NCBI GenBank assembly: GCA_963795715.1
Contig: CAWCIY010000002.1
Span: 1,612,001-1,676,000 of the forward strand
Direction: 5' to 3'
From: JAFEDN01 sp963795715
GTDB taxonomy: Bacteria > Pseudomonadota > Gammaproteobacteria > Coxiellales > Coxiellaceae
Length of the DNA stretch: 64,000 bases
The translations under genes and the position numbers were made by a program. Under the pieces are notes generated by a model. That model was not told where the DNA came from. It made no database searches and worked only from the letters and a program-made list of their open reading frames with translations. Of the stretch, positions 1-8,333 are shown in pieces (position 1 is the stretch's first letter; every line of letters begins with the position of its first letter).

Positions 1-82
1 TTGAACCATCCTTGCGGAAAGAATAGAGATTCAGAATTTCAGTGTTAAATGCTGCTTTATCATCCACAATAATTTTACGCAT
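1..82 (-). CDS. 5' end of an unidentified gene (cut by the window edge)
   Basis: Only the first 27 codons are present; the protein begins MRKIIVDDKAAF. The ATG at 82 is preceded by a clear AAGGAG ribosome binding site about 6 nt upstream, so the start is credible. Too little is visible to assign a family. It is divergent from ruvA, with a repeat-rich gap of about 410 bp between them. Confidence 0.55.
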   Translation of the reverse strand, partial: MRKIIVDDKAAFNTEILNLYSFRKDGS

Positions 83-170
83 GATTACTCCTTAATTTTA
101 TATGCATTTTTCTTTAGTAGAACTAACCTTTAGAAATATTCTTATTAATTCAAATAAAAGTCAATAGTGA

Positions 171-312
171 CAGCAATTCCCGCTCTGCGTGAATTGCTTC
201 CTGGTTCTTATCCGGAATTCTGGCAAAGCCAGAACTCCGGAATGAAGGGAAAGGTCGCTACCGCTCGCATCGAACTTGCGATCCCTCATCAGTAGGGGTT
301 TTTCTGCGAAAA
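171..312. repeat. Modular hairpin repeat, modules A+B+C
   Basis: Three consecutive parts recur elsewhere in the window. Module A is a hairpin with outer arms GCAATTCCCGC / GTGAATTGC followed by TTCCTGGTT. Module B is a hairpin with loop GGCAAAGCC, arms CCGGAATTCT and AGAACTCCGG, then AATGAAGGG. Module C is a GGTCGCT...GCGATCCCTCATC segment ending in a T-rich tail. Full or partial copies lie at about 11416, 12609, 19577, 39301, 44030 (inverted), 52257, 55708, 57179 and 58377. Confidence 0.75.
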
Positions 313-319
313 TTATATT

Positions 320-403
320 CCCTTACCCTCTCCCCGCTGGGGAGAGGGAATAAGAAAATACTTGCACCTATTATTCCCTCTCCCCAGCGGGGAGAGGGTG
401 AGG
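320..403. repeat. Inverted repeat of CCCTCTCCCC type (MITE-like)
   Basis: Two 34-nt arms are near-perfect reverse complements with a single mismatch, separated by a loop of about 17 nt. Each arm contains a 23-bp palindrome-like block (326-348 and 376-398). This is a strong cruciform or hairpin. It lies about 90 bp before ruvA and could act as a terminator for the upstream region or be a non-autonomous mobile element. Confidence 0.7.
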
Positions 404-491
404 GTTTTTGACCGAAATTTTGGTTGACTACAATGATAAAGAATTAAATAATGTTAAGTTCTAAGATCAGCGACTATACTGGAATACATTT

Positions 492-1094
492 ATGATTGGG
501 TTTTTACGCGGAACGATAATCGACAAAAAGCCGCCCTTATTAATTATTGAGGTTCATGGCGTCGGTTACGAAGTATATGCCCCCATGAGCACTTTCTATC
601 ACTTACCGGAAATACACCAAGCCATTACTTTATTAACGCATTTAATTGTTCGAGAAGATGCCCATTTGCTTTACGGTTTTTCGCAGTCTTCGGAACGGGA
701 TTTATTTCGAGCCTTGATTAAAGTCAACGGCGTCGGTCCAAAGTTAGCCTTGAGCATCTTATCGGGAATTTCTACGCAAGAATTTGTGCAATGTGTCCAG
801 GACAATGATGTTTCACGATTAGTCAATATTCCAGGAATTGGTAAAAAAACCGCGGAGCGTTTAGTGATTGAAACACGAGATGCCCTGACCAATCTGGCGA
901 TTCACTCGCAGGTAGAGCCTATCAATCATGAAAACCGCCATATTCAAGATGCCATCAGCGCACTCACTGCTTTGGGCTATAAACCTCTTGAAGCGCAAAA
1001 AGCCATTAAACAAGTGCAACACCAAGGTGATAGCAGTGAAAAACTGATTCGTTTAGCATTACAAAAAATGTTAGTTGGGAATCATAGCTCATGA
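492..1094 (+). CDS. ruvA: Holliday junction branch migration protein RuvA
   Basis: The 200-residue protein has the family's usual length and order: an N-terminal OB fold (MIGFLRGTI start), two helix-hairpin-helix segments near residues 72-82 and 107-120 (VNGVGPKLAL and IPGIGKKTAE), and a C-terminal RuvB-contacting domain with the ALTALGY motif. RuvA tetramers bind Holliday junctions and load the RuvB motor. The stop overlaps the ruvB start (ATGA), so the two are translationally coupled. No ruvC or yebC precedes it, as is common in related gammaproteobacteria. A TTGACT box at 424-429 and a TATACT box at 475-480 are possible promoter elements but are not spaced with each other. Confidence 0.97.
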   Translation: MIGFLRGTIIDKKPPLLIIEVHGVGYEVYAPMSTFYHLPEIHQAITLLTHLIVREDAHLLYGFSQSSERDLFRALIKVNGVGPKLALSILSGISTQEFVQCVQDNDVSRLVNIPGIGKKTAERLVIETRDALTNLAIHSQVEPINHENRHIQDAISALTALGYKPLEAQKAIKQVQHQGDSSEKLIRLALQKMLVGNHSS

Positions 1095-2092
1095 CTCGGA
1101 TTATAGACACTAAACTACAACAAGACGAAAAAATTTTAGAAAATTCAATTCGTCCCAAAAGGTTACAGGATTATATTGGTCAAACCACCGTTCGGCAGCA
1201 AATGGAAATTTTTATAAACGCTGCCATTTCGCGCACTGAAGCTTTGGACCATGTGTTGATTTTCGGGCCTCCCGGTTTAGGAAAAACGACCCTGGCCCAC
1301 ATTATCGCAAATGAAATGGGCGCCGGATTTAAACATACTTCCGGGCCGGTCATTGATAAAGCCGGGGATTTAGCAGCCTTGCTCACCAATTTGGAGCCGA
1401 ATGATGTGTTATTCATTGATGAAATTCATCGGTTAAATCCCATGATTGAAGAAGTGCTTTATCCGGCCATGGAAGATTACCAATTAGATATCATGATCGG
1501 CGAAGGCCCGGCGGCCCGCTCCATCAAACTGGATCTGCCTCCCTTTACTTTGGTCGGCGCCACTACGCGCGCGGGTTTATTGACTTCACCCTTACGCGAT
1601 CGTTTTGGGATCATTCAGCGATTAGAATTCTACAACTTTAAAGAGTTAACACAGATTGTTGTAAGGTCGGCACACATTTTGCGATTAACTATTGAGGCTT
1701 CCGGCGCTGAAGAAATCGCCCGGCGTTCGCGAGGTACGCCTAGAATCGCTAATCGCTTATTACGCCGGGTGCGTGATTATGCCCAAGTGAAAGCCAACGG
1801 ACTCATCACTCAGCCCGTGGCAAAAGAAGCTCTGGATATGTTGCAAGTGGACAAACTGGGTTTTGACGCCCTGGACCGAAAGTTTCTGCAAGCCCTGATT
1901 GAAAAATTTCAAGGCGGCCCGGTCGGTATTGAAAGTTTAGCCGCAGCTTTAGGCGAAGACCGCGGTACTTTAGAAGATGTTTTGGAACCCTATTTAATCC
2001 AAGAAGGTTACATCCTTCGAACCCCCCGAGGCCGCATTGCCACGCCCATTACTTATGAACATTTCGGCTTAACAATCAATTCAACTTCCTAA
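1091..2092 (+). CDS. ruvB: Holliday junction branch migration ATPase RuvB
   Basis: The 333-residue AAA+ motor has Walker A GPPGLGKTTLA (about 58-68), Walker B LFIDEIHRL, sensor 1 GATTRAG, arginine-finger/sensor 2 region TPRIANRLLRRVRD and a C-terminal winged helix ending in RTPRGRIAT. It drives branch migration with RuvA. It starts inside the ruvA stop codon. There is no clear hairpin terminator directly after the stop; a 14-bp palindrome pair of the next gene follows about 40 bp later. Confidence 0.98.
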   Translation: MTRIIDTKLQQDEKILENSIRPKRLQDYIGQTTVRQQMEIFINAAISRTEALDHVLIFGPPGLGKTTLAHIIANEMGAGFKHTSGPVIDKAGDLAALLTNLEPNDVLFIDEIHRLNPMIEEVLYPAMEDYQLDIMIGEGPAARSIKLDLPPFTLVGATTRAGLLTSPLRDRFGIIQRLEFYNFKELTQIVVRSAHILRLTIEASGAEEIARRSRGTPRIANRLLRRVRDYAQVKANGLITQPVAKEALDMLQVDKLGFDALDRKFLQALIEKFQGGPVGIESLAAALGEDRGTLEDVLEPYLIQEGYILRTPRGRIATPITYEHFGLTINSTS

Positions 2093-2122
2093 GCCCAAAA
2101 TGGGATATTTCGTGCACCTCCC

Positions 2123-2169
2123 TAATAAACAAATCATGATTTGACAAATTATAATTTGTTTATTAAGAT
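2123..2169 (+). promoter_or_regulatory. Promoter with tandem-palindrome operator
   Basis: TTGACA (2141-2146), a 17-nt spacer and TAAGAT (2164-2169) form a good sigma70 promoter. It is covered by two perfect 14-bp palindromes, CAAATCATGATTTG (2130-2143) and CAAATTATAATTTG (2145-2158), set 15 bp centre to centre. These are nested inside 12-bp outer inverted arms (2123-2134 and 2154-2165). The layout suggests a repressor-controlled, perhaps autoregulated, promoter for the ATPase gene that now survives only as a remnant. Confidence 0.6.
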
Positions 2170-2177
2170 ATTCCTAT

Positions 2178-2629
2178 GTGCTCGCTGAAAAAGCCCCATT
2201 ATATGGTAGACGTACCGGACAATGTGAATTAAAACCCTTCGAATATCGCACAGCCAGCTTATTTTTTCCAAACTGGCCAGCAGAAGATCGTCTCATTGCC
2301 TATGGCATATTAGGCGGAATGCCAGCCTACTTATCCCAGTTTAATCCCAAAGCATCACTCACTGAAAATATTCAGCAAAAAATTTTGCGCAAAGGGACTT
2401 TTTTAAGTGAAGAGGTCGATTTTGTATTGCAAACCGAGTTACGTGTACATTTGCTGAATGTAAATGGTCATCCACTTCGATCAGCCAAACTATTATCCAA
2501 CAGCTCTACGATCGGGTAAATAGTCTGCCAATTCAGGTTTCTGCCAAACATTGGGTTGTTTTTTCTAAGAAAGGTTGTCAGCCAAAAAAAGATTACCAGT
2601 GCGTATCGATCAATGATCTACTCAAATAA
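2178..2629 (+). pseudogene. Remnant of an archaeal-type AAA ATPase (ATPase/DUF234 family)
   Basis: From 2178 the frame reads the middle of this family (LAEKAPLYGRRTGQ, YGILGGMPAYLSQF, ILRKGTFLSEEVDF), which normally follows the P-loop ATPase domain. The P-loop part is missing although the promoter directly precedes the remnant, so an internal deletion is likely. After about 2460 the original frame is lost. The C-terminal part continues in another frame, from about 2465 (YDRVNSLPIQVSAKHWVVFS) to a stop at 2627-2629. A second deletion between LQTELR and the C-terminus is likely because the DUF234 core is too short. Non-functional. Confidence 0.7.
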
Positions 2630-2646
2630 GTGGAATGCGTTACTTA

Positions 2647-3156
2647 TTAACGATAAGGTTCGTCTTTGGCGCGGTCGGTGGCGATTTGTTTTTCGTACAG
2701 ATCGCCGATAAAGAGCAGTTTATCTTTAGTCAGAATATTTTCGCCCCGATTTTCCATATGGTAGTGCATTTCCGGAGTTAAGACGATGGCGTCTACAGGA
2801 CAAGCTTCTTCACAAAAGCCGCAATTAATGCATTTAAATGCATCAATATCATAGCGGGTAGTTCTTCTAGAACCATCGCTGGCGCGCGGGGCAGCTTCAA
2901 TGGTAATACAAGCAGCCGGACAAACGGCTTCGCATAGTTTACAGGCTATGCAGCGTTCCTCACCGTTAGGATATCGGCGCAACGCCAACATACCGCGGAA
3001 CCGAGGTGAGATCGGAGTTTCTTCTTCAGGATATTGAACCGTGACTTTGCGCTTGAAAAAATACCGTAAAGTTAAATTCAACCCTTGAAACAACTCCCAC
3101 AAGGTAAAACTTTTAATCCAACGCTTTACTTTTTTTTCGATTGGAGGATTTGCCAT
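2647..3156 (-). CDS. nuoI: NADH-quinone oxidoreductase subunit I
   Basis: The 169-residue ferredoxin-like subunit has two 4Fe-4S motifs, CIACKLCEAVCP and CINCGFCEEACP, that bind clusters N6a and N6b. It passes electrons from NuoG toward NuoB in complex I. It is the last nuo gene present here. The sequence after its stop is not nuoJ but the tail of the ATPase pseudogene in opposite orientation, so the operon is broken at this point. Confidence 0.97.
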   Translation of the reverse strand: MANPPIEKKVKRWIKSFTLWELFQGLNLTLRYFFKRKVTVQYPEEETPISPRFRGMLALRRYPNGEERCIACKLCEAVCPAACITIEAAPRASDGSRRTTRYDIDAFKCINCGFCEEACPVDAIVLTPEMHYHMENRGENILTKDKLLFIGDLYEKQIATDRAKDEPYR

Positions 3157-3160
3157 AAAA

Positions 3161-4171
3161 TTACCTGTTTACTAATTGAATGAACACGGCTTCCACTACT
3201 AACCAGACTAAGGTTACAGGAATCAACACTTTCCAACCTAGATGCATGATTTGGTCATATCGATAGCGAGGAAAGGTAGCGCGTATCCAAATATATAAAA
3301 ACAAAAAGAAACCCATTTTTATAAACAACCAAATGATATTGGGTACCCAAGCAAAAGCCGTTTCTAAACCAGGGATACCTTGGAAAGGCGACAGCCAACC
3401 ACCGAAAAAGAACACAGCAGCCGAGGCAGAAACCAGCATCATATTGGCATATTCAGCTAGAAAAAATAAGGCGAAACCCATGCCGGAATATTCTACGTGG
3501 AAACCAGCGACAATTTCAGACTCCCCTTCCGCCACGTCGAAGGGTGCACGGTTGGTTTCCGCAACACCTGCTACCCAATATACTACAAATAAAGGGAATA
3601 GCGGCAACCAATACCAATGCCAAAACCCTCCGTTTTGCTTCGTTACAATTTCAGACAAATTCATGCTGCCTGCAGCCATCAACACACCAACCAGAACAAA
3701 ACCCAAGGCGATTTCGTAAGAAATCATTTGAGCCGCAGAACGCATGGCGCCAAAAAAAGCATATTTGGAATTGGAAGCCCAACCAGAAACCAAAATTCCA
3801 TAAATGCCTAAAGAGGTCATCGCAAATAGAAATAAAACCCCGGCATTCACGTTAGATACTACCCAACCCGTGTTAAAAGGAATGACCGCCCAAGCAACTA
3901 AAGCCGGCGCCAAAGCTAACATCGGGCCAATAATAAATAATATCCGGTTAGATGCTGAAGGGAGGATGACTTCTTTGTTTAGTAATTTAACTGCATCGGC
4001 GATGGGCTGCAAAACACCGCGTAAGCCTACTCGGTTCGGACCAATTCTACCCTGAATGTAACCAATGACTTTACGTTCAGCCAATGTAAGATAAGCCACC
4101 ACCAGAGTAATGGGGATCGCCACCAGCAAGATTTTGCCGATAATCCACAATAACGCCAAAATATCCGCCAT
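3161..4171 (-). CDS. nuoH: NADH-quinone oxidoreductase subunit H
   Basis: A 336-residue polytopic membrane protein with the NuoH signatures ERKVIGYIQGRIGPNRVG, EGESEIVAGFHVEYSGM and RATFPRYRYDQIM. It forms the quinone site with NuoB and NuoD and carries part of the proton path. The ATG at 4171 was chosen over a longer upstream frame because an AGGAGG ribosome binding site lies just before it, because the protein then starts MADILALLW as expected, and because it overlaps the nuoG stop by one base. Confidence 0.96.
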   Translation of the reverse strand: MADILALLWIIGKILLVAIPITLVVAYLTLAERKVIGYIQGRIGPNRVGLRGVLQPIADAVKLLNKEVILPSASNRILFIIGPMLALAPALVAWAVIPFNTGWVVSNVNAGVLFLFAMTSLGIYGILVSGWASNSKYAFFGAMRSAAQMISYEIALGFVLVGVLMAAGSMNLSEIVTKQNGGFWHWYWLPLFPLFVVYWVAGVAETNRAPFDVAEGESEIVAGFHVEYSGMGFALFFLAEYANMMLVSASAAVFFFGGWLSPFQGIPGLETAFAWVPNIIWLFIKMGFFLFLYIWIRATFPRYRYDQIMHLGWKVLIPVTLVWLVVEAVFIQLVNR

Positions 4172-6543
4172 TAATAGGCCTCCTTCTGTAAAGTGATTGG
4201 CGCTGCTGCTTGACCAAATCCTGCAGTTTCGGCAAGAGCGCAAGGAATAAACACCACCTCAGGCGCTAAACGATCATCTATTCGCAACGGTAAGCGGATT
4301 TGGGATTCACCTTGGGAGGCGATGACTCGCTCTCCTTCACGCACACCTAATTTTCGCGCTAAAGAAGAATGTACGGCAATGGTGGCAAAATGTCCTTTTT
4401 TCATAGTTTCTTGTAAAGCAGCTGCTCTTCTTACCAGCGGATCCGTGCGATAGAGAAGCCAGGGCGCTAAACGCATCAGCCCAGTATCTTTTCTCTCAGA
4501 CAATGACGGCAATGGTTGTGTTTGTGGTTGACCCGCCGGCGTATTCAATATTTCTTTAAGTTCAGTTTGTACCGCATGAATATCTTTATACTCAAAACCA
4601 GGTAATTCCATTAGGTTGGCCAACACTCGGAATATTTTCCAGGCAGGCTTGGATTCACCAGCCGGCACACTGACCGCAGAGAAACTTTGCGGCATGCCAG
4701 AGACATTGACAAAAGTGCCTACGGTTTCAGGAACAGGCGTGATAGGTAGAATAAAATCCGCATATTCCTCCATGGCTGAAGTGACATATGAGCTAAAGCA
4801 CACCACTAAACCTGCCTGCTTTAATGCAGCCATAGTCGCCGCAGGTGCTATGCAATCCATTTCCGGCTCTAATCCTAGTAAAAAATAAACCCGTTTTAAT
4901 TGGGTGGTGACTAAAGAAAGGGCGTCGGCGCCGGGTTTATCTAATTTTATATTCCCAGGCCCACGATGTGGCACCGCGCCTGCTAACCATGCCCCGGCGC
5001 TGTTAGCGCCTTCAGTCAACATGCCGACCGCAGCGCCGGTCATTTCGGAAATGAAGTAAGCTAAGGATCGAATGCGCGCAGCCTGGGGGTGGGCTAAACC
5101 ATATTCACCGATAAAAACGGCGGCTTTTTTTCCTGCGCCGCGAAAATATTGGGCTATGGCGCGTGCGGTTTTGCTAGGATTGACGCCGGCAAGCTCAGCA
5201 ATATTTTTACCCTCTGCCAACGCCGCCGCCACTTCTGCTAAATCTTTAACAATATCGGAACTAATTATTTTTTCCCGTAGCGAAAACACAAAACGGTAAT
5301 CCATGGGATTAATGGCCATTATATGCGCGCCCTCTTGCGCAGCCTTATTGAGGCGTAAACCCAGCGAGGGTTGTTCGTAACGGATGTGAGAGCCTACTAA
5401 CAAAACCGCTTGCAAATTGTCTACATCGGCAATTCGTAGACCTAAATTGGGATAGGCCGAAGCATATTCTTGATCGCTAAAATCCTGTTGATGCAGGCGA
5501 TGATCAATATGATTGCTGCCCATCGCACGCAACCATTTTTGCAGCAGATAACTATCTTCAACGGTGCTGTTGGGAGAAATTAAAGCGGCTATCTCATCGG
5601 CGCTTTGTTGTTCACAAATGGCTTTGGTGCGGTCGGCTACTTCCAATAAAGCCCGTTGCCAATCGACTTCTTGCCACAAACCATTGCGTTTAATGCGAGG
5701 TTTATAGATGCGGTCAGGATGTTCTAATCCTAAATAGCTGAAACGATCACGGTCGCTAATCCACGTTTCGTTAATCTCGGCATTTTCCCGGGGAACCGCC
5801 CGCATAACAATTCTTTGCGACGTATAATCTTGTAGTCGGCTGTGGAAAAAAATATTTGCGCCAACGCAGTCATGCGGCGCTATCGCAGGATGCTCGCGTA
5901 TTTCCCAGCCTCGCAAGGAATATTTTGCTGGTTTTGAGAGTAATGCACCCACCGGACATAAATCAATGACGTTGCCGGAAACTTCTGATTGCACCATGCC
6001 TTGCATGTAGGTACGGATTTGTTCGTTTTCTCCCCGGAAAGCCACGCCCAATTCTCTCATGCCGGCAATTTCGTCACCAAAACGCACGCAACGGGTGCAT
6101 TGAATGCACCGAGTCATTTCGGTAGCGATTAAGGGGCCCAAGTCATCGTTGAAAACAGCGCGTTTACTTTGCTCATAATGAGAATGAGAACTGCCGTAAC
6201 CCATCGATAAGTCTTGTAATTCGCATTCACCCCCTTGATCGCAGATAGGGCAATCCAACGGATGATTAATTAACAGAAATTCCATTACAATTTTTTGTGC
6301 TTCCACTGCTTTTTTGGATACCGTGTACACTTTCATGCCTTGAGTCACCGGGGTAGCACAGGCCGGCAATGGTTTTGCCACTTTTTCTACTTCAACTAAA
6401 CACATCCGGCAATTGGCTGCGATGGATAATTTTTTGTGATAGCAAAACCTGGGAATATAAATCCCAAGCAGATCGGCTGCTTCAATGATGCTGGTCCCAG
6501 GTTCCACGCTCACTGGTTTGTTATCTATTTCTAAATCAACCAT
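4171..6543 (-). CDS. nuoG: NADH-quinone oxidoreductase subunit G
   Basis: The 790-residue iron-sulphur subunit has an N-terminal 2Fe-2S ferredoxin domain (CYHKK, CRMC), the His/Cys 4Fe-4S segment (CDQGGECELQD), a CIQCTRCVRF cluster motif, then a long molybdopterin-oxidoreductase-like domain without evident cofactor function. It relays electrons from NuoE/F to NuoI. It lies in the peripheral arm of complex I. The stop overlaps nuoH. Confidence 0.97.
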   Translation of the reverse strand: MVDLEIDNKPVSVEPGTSIIEAADLLGIYIPRFCYHKKLSIAANCRMCLVEVEKVAKPLPACATPVTQGMKVYTVSKKAVEAQKIVMEFLLINHPLDCPICDQGGECELQDLSMGYGSSHSHYEQSKRAVFNDDLGPLIATEMTRCIQCTRCVRFGDEIAGMRELGVAFRGENEQIRTYMQGMVQSEVSGNVIDLCPVGALLSKPAKYSLRGWEIREHPAIAPHDCVGANIFFHSRLQDYTSQRIVMRAVPRENAEINETWISDRDRFSYLGLEHPDRIYKPRIKRNGLWQEVDWQRALLEVADRTKAICEQQSADEIAALISPNSTVEDSYLLQKWLRAMGSNHIDHRLHQQDFSDQEYASAYPNLGLRIADVDNLQAVLLVGSHIRYEQPSLGLRLNKAAQEGAHIMAINPMDYRFVFSLREKIISSDIVKDLAEVAAALAEGKNIAELAGVNPSKTARAIAQYFRGAGKKAAVFIGEYGLAHPQAARIRSLAYFISEMTGAAVGMLTEGANSAGAWLAGAVPHRGPGNIKLDKPGADALSLVTTQLKRVYFLLGLEPEMDCIAPAATMAALKQAGLVVCFSSYVTSAMEEYADFILPITPVPETVGTFVNVSGMPQSFSAVSVPAGESKPAWKIFRVLANLMELPGFEYKDIHAVQTELKEILNTPAGQPQTQPLPSLSERKDTGLMRLAPWLLYRTDPLVRRAAALQETMKKGHFATIAVHSSLARKLGVREGERVIASQGESQIRLPLRIDDRLAPEVVFIPCALAETAGFGQAAAPITLQKEAY

Positions 6544-6568
6544 AAAAAACCCTAATACCTATTTTTAG

Positions 6569-7834
6569 TCACACCAAGCATTTTTTATGATGAATGTGAT
6601 ACACAAATTCATCACGAAAGTGCTTTAAAAATCCGGCTACCGGCCAGGCAATGGCTTCGCCGAAAGCACATATGGTGCGTCCTTCTATCCCTTTTGCGGC
6701 CACCGCTAAACGTTCTAAATCTTCCATCGTGCCTAAACCGTCTTCGATTCTCTGAGTTAATCGATATACCCAGCCAGAACCTTCCCGGCAAGGCGTACAT
6801 TGTCCACAGGACTCATGCATGTAAAATTTAAGGATACGGGCCATTGCTTTCACCATGCAGGTGGTTTCATCCATAACAATAACACCACCGGAACCTAACA
6901 TGGAGCCTGCAGCCATCAGGCTGTCAAAATCCATTTTAGTTTTCATGATGACATCTGCGGGCAATACCGGCATGGAACTGCCTCCCGGAATCACTCCTTT
7001 TAATTTATGTCCTTTCAAGACTCCACCCGCTAAATCCAGTAACTCAGCAAAAGGAATACCTAAGGGAACCTCAAAATTACCCGGTTTATTCACATGGCCG
7101 CTGACACTGAAGATTTTGGTGCCGCCGTTTTTTGGAGTGCCTAAGTCGGCAAACCACTTGGCGCCTTTTTCCATAATCACAGGCACTGAAGCATAGGTTT
7201 CAGTGTTATTGATATTGGAAGGACGGCCATATAATCCGAAATTTGCAGGGAATGGGGGTTTGAATCTTGGCCAGCCTCGCTTGCCTTCCAGAGAATTCAT
7301 TAATGCTGTTTCTTCCCCGCAAATATAAGCGCCTGCACTCATATGATTATAAATTTGTATATTAACACCGGAACCTAAAATATTTTCACCCAACAGTCCT
7401 GCAGCGCGCGCCTCTTCTAGCGCTTCCTCGCAGCGGTGAAACGGTTCCCAGAATTCACCGCGTAAAAAATTGTAACCGACTGTGGCATTGATGGCGTAGC
7501 AAGCGATTGCCATACCTTCAATCACTTGGTGGGGATTGTAACGTAAAATATCTCTATCTTTAAAAGTACCGGGCTCGCTTTCATCAGAATTACAAAGTAC
7601 GTATTTTTGACCGGGTACATCTCGAGCCACAAAGCTCCATTTTAATCCAGTGGGAAAACCAGCGCCGCCACGGCCGCGCAAGGCTGAATCTTTTAGAGTT
7701 TGAATAATTTGTTCTTGCGGTGTTTTTTCTTGCAAAATGCGACGCAAAGCTGAGTAACCACCCACGCTTTCATACGATTTTAAGCTCCACGGTTCTGGTA
7801 GGTGTAAGGTACGGTAACAAACTTCATTTGCCAT
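6569..7834 (-). CDS. nuoF: NADH-quinone oxidoreductase subunit F
   Basis: The 421-residue flavoprotein binds NADH and FMN and the N3 4Fe-4S cluster. Visible are the glycine-rich nucleotide loop GRGGAGFPTGLKW (about 54-66), the SLBB-like segment, and the ESCGQCTPCREG cluster motif near the C-terminus. It accepts hydride from NADH. It sits in the conserved E-F-G order, with only 4 nt between its start and the nuoE stop. Confidence 0.98.
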   Translation of the reverse strand: MANEVCYRTLHLPEPWSLKSYESVGGYSALRRILQEKTPQEQIIQTLKDSALRGRGGAGFPTGLKWSFVARDVPGQKYVLCNSDESEPGTFKDRDILRYNPHQVIEGMAIACYAINATVGYNFLRGEFWEPFHRCEEALEEARAAGLLGENILGSGVNIQIYNHMSAGAYICGEETALMNSLEGKRGWPRFKPPFPANFGLYGRPSNINNTETYASVPVIMEKGAKWFADLGTPKNGGTKIFSVSGHVNKPGNFEVPLGIPFAELLDLAGGVLKGHKLKGVIPGGSSMPVLPADVIMKTKMDFDSLMAAGSMLGSGGVIVMDETTCMVKAMARILKFYMHESCGQCTPCREGSGWVYRLTQRIEDGLGTMEDLERLAVAAKGIEGRTICAFGEAIAWPVAGFLKHFRDEFVYHIHHKKCLV

Positions 7835-7838
7835 ATAA

Positions 7839-8333
7839 TCACTCAGCCAATTGGTCTATTAAAGCCAGCATTTTTTCTGGAGTCAGATTTTCATGGTATT
7901 CGCGGTCATCAATCTGACACATCGGCGCGCCACCGCAGGCCGCCATACATTCGGTTTCCCGTAAGGCAAATTGACCATCGGGGGTCGATTCACCAAAATT
8001 AATACCCAAACGATTTTTCGCGGCTTTTGCTATTTCTTCTGAACCCCTTAATAAACAAGAAATATTGGTGCAAATGCCAATTTTGTGTTTGCCTCGGGGC
8101 TGCAAATCATACATGTCGTAAAAAGTAGCCACTTCGTAAACCTCAATGGTAGTAATGCGCAGGTATTCAGCGACGGCTTCCATGGCTTCGGGGCTAAGCC
8201 AGCCATTATTTTGTTCTTGAACATATAACAACGTCGCAACTACCGCTGAACGCCGTTGTTCAGGAGGATATTTTTCCAGCCAATGATCAATTTTTTGTTG
8301 TACTTCGGGAGAAATGGTAAATTTGGTTGCCAT
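7839..8333 (-). CDS. nuoE: NADH-quinone oxidoreductase subunit E
   Basis: The 164-residue thioredoxin-fold subunit carries the N1a 2Fe-2S cluster. Its ligands are visible as CTNISC and CMAACGGAP. The N-terminal half is the helical bundle typical of NuoE (YPPEQRRSAVVATLLYVQEQ). The start overlaps the nuoD stop by one base (TGATG), indicating coupled translation. Confidence 0.97.
   Translation of the reverse strand: MATKFTISPEVQQKIDHWLEKYPPEQRRSAVVATLLYVQEQNNGWLSPEAMEAVAEYLRITTIEVYEVATFYDMYDLQPRGKHKIGICTNISCLLRGSEEIAKAAKNRLGINFGESTPDGQFALRETECMAACGGAPMCQIDDREYHENLTPEKMLALIDQLAE

Noticed and set aside
171..403. CRISPR array in the repeat-rich gap before ruvA
   Set aside because: The repeats are inverted hairpins of different types with no regular spacers, and no cas gene is present.
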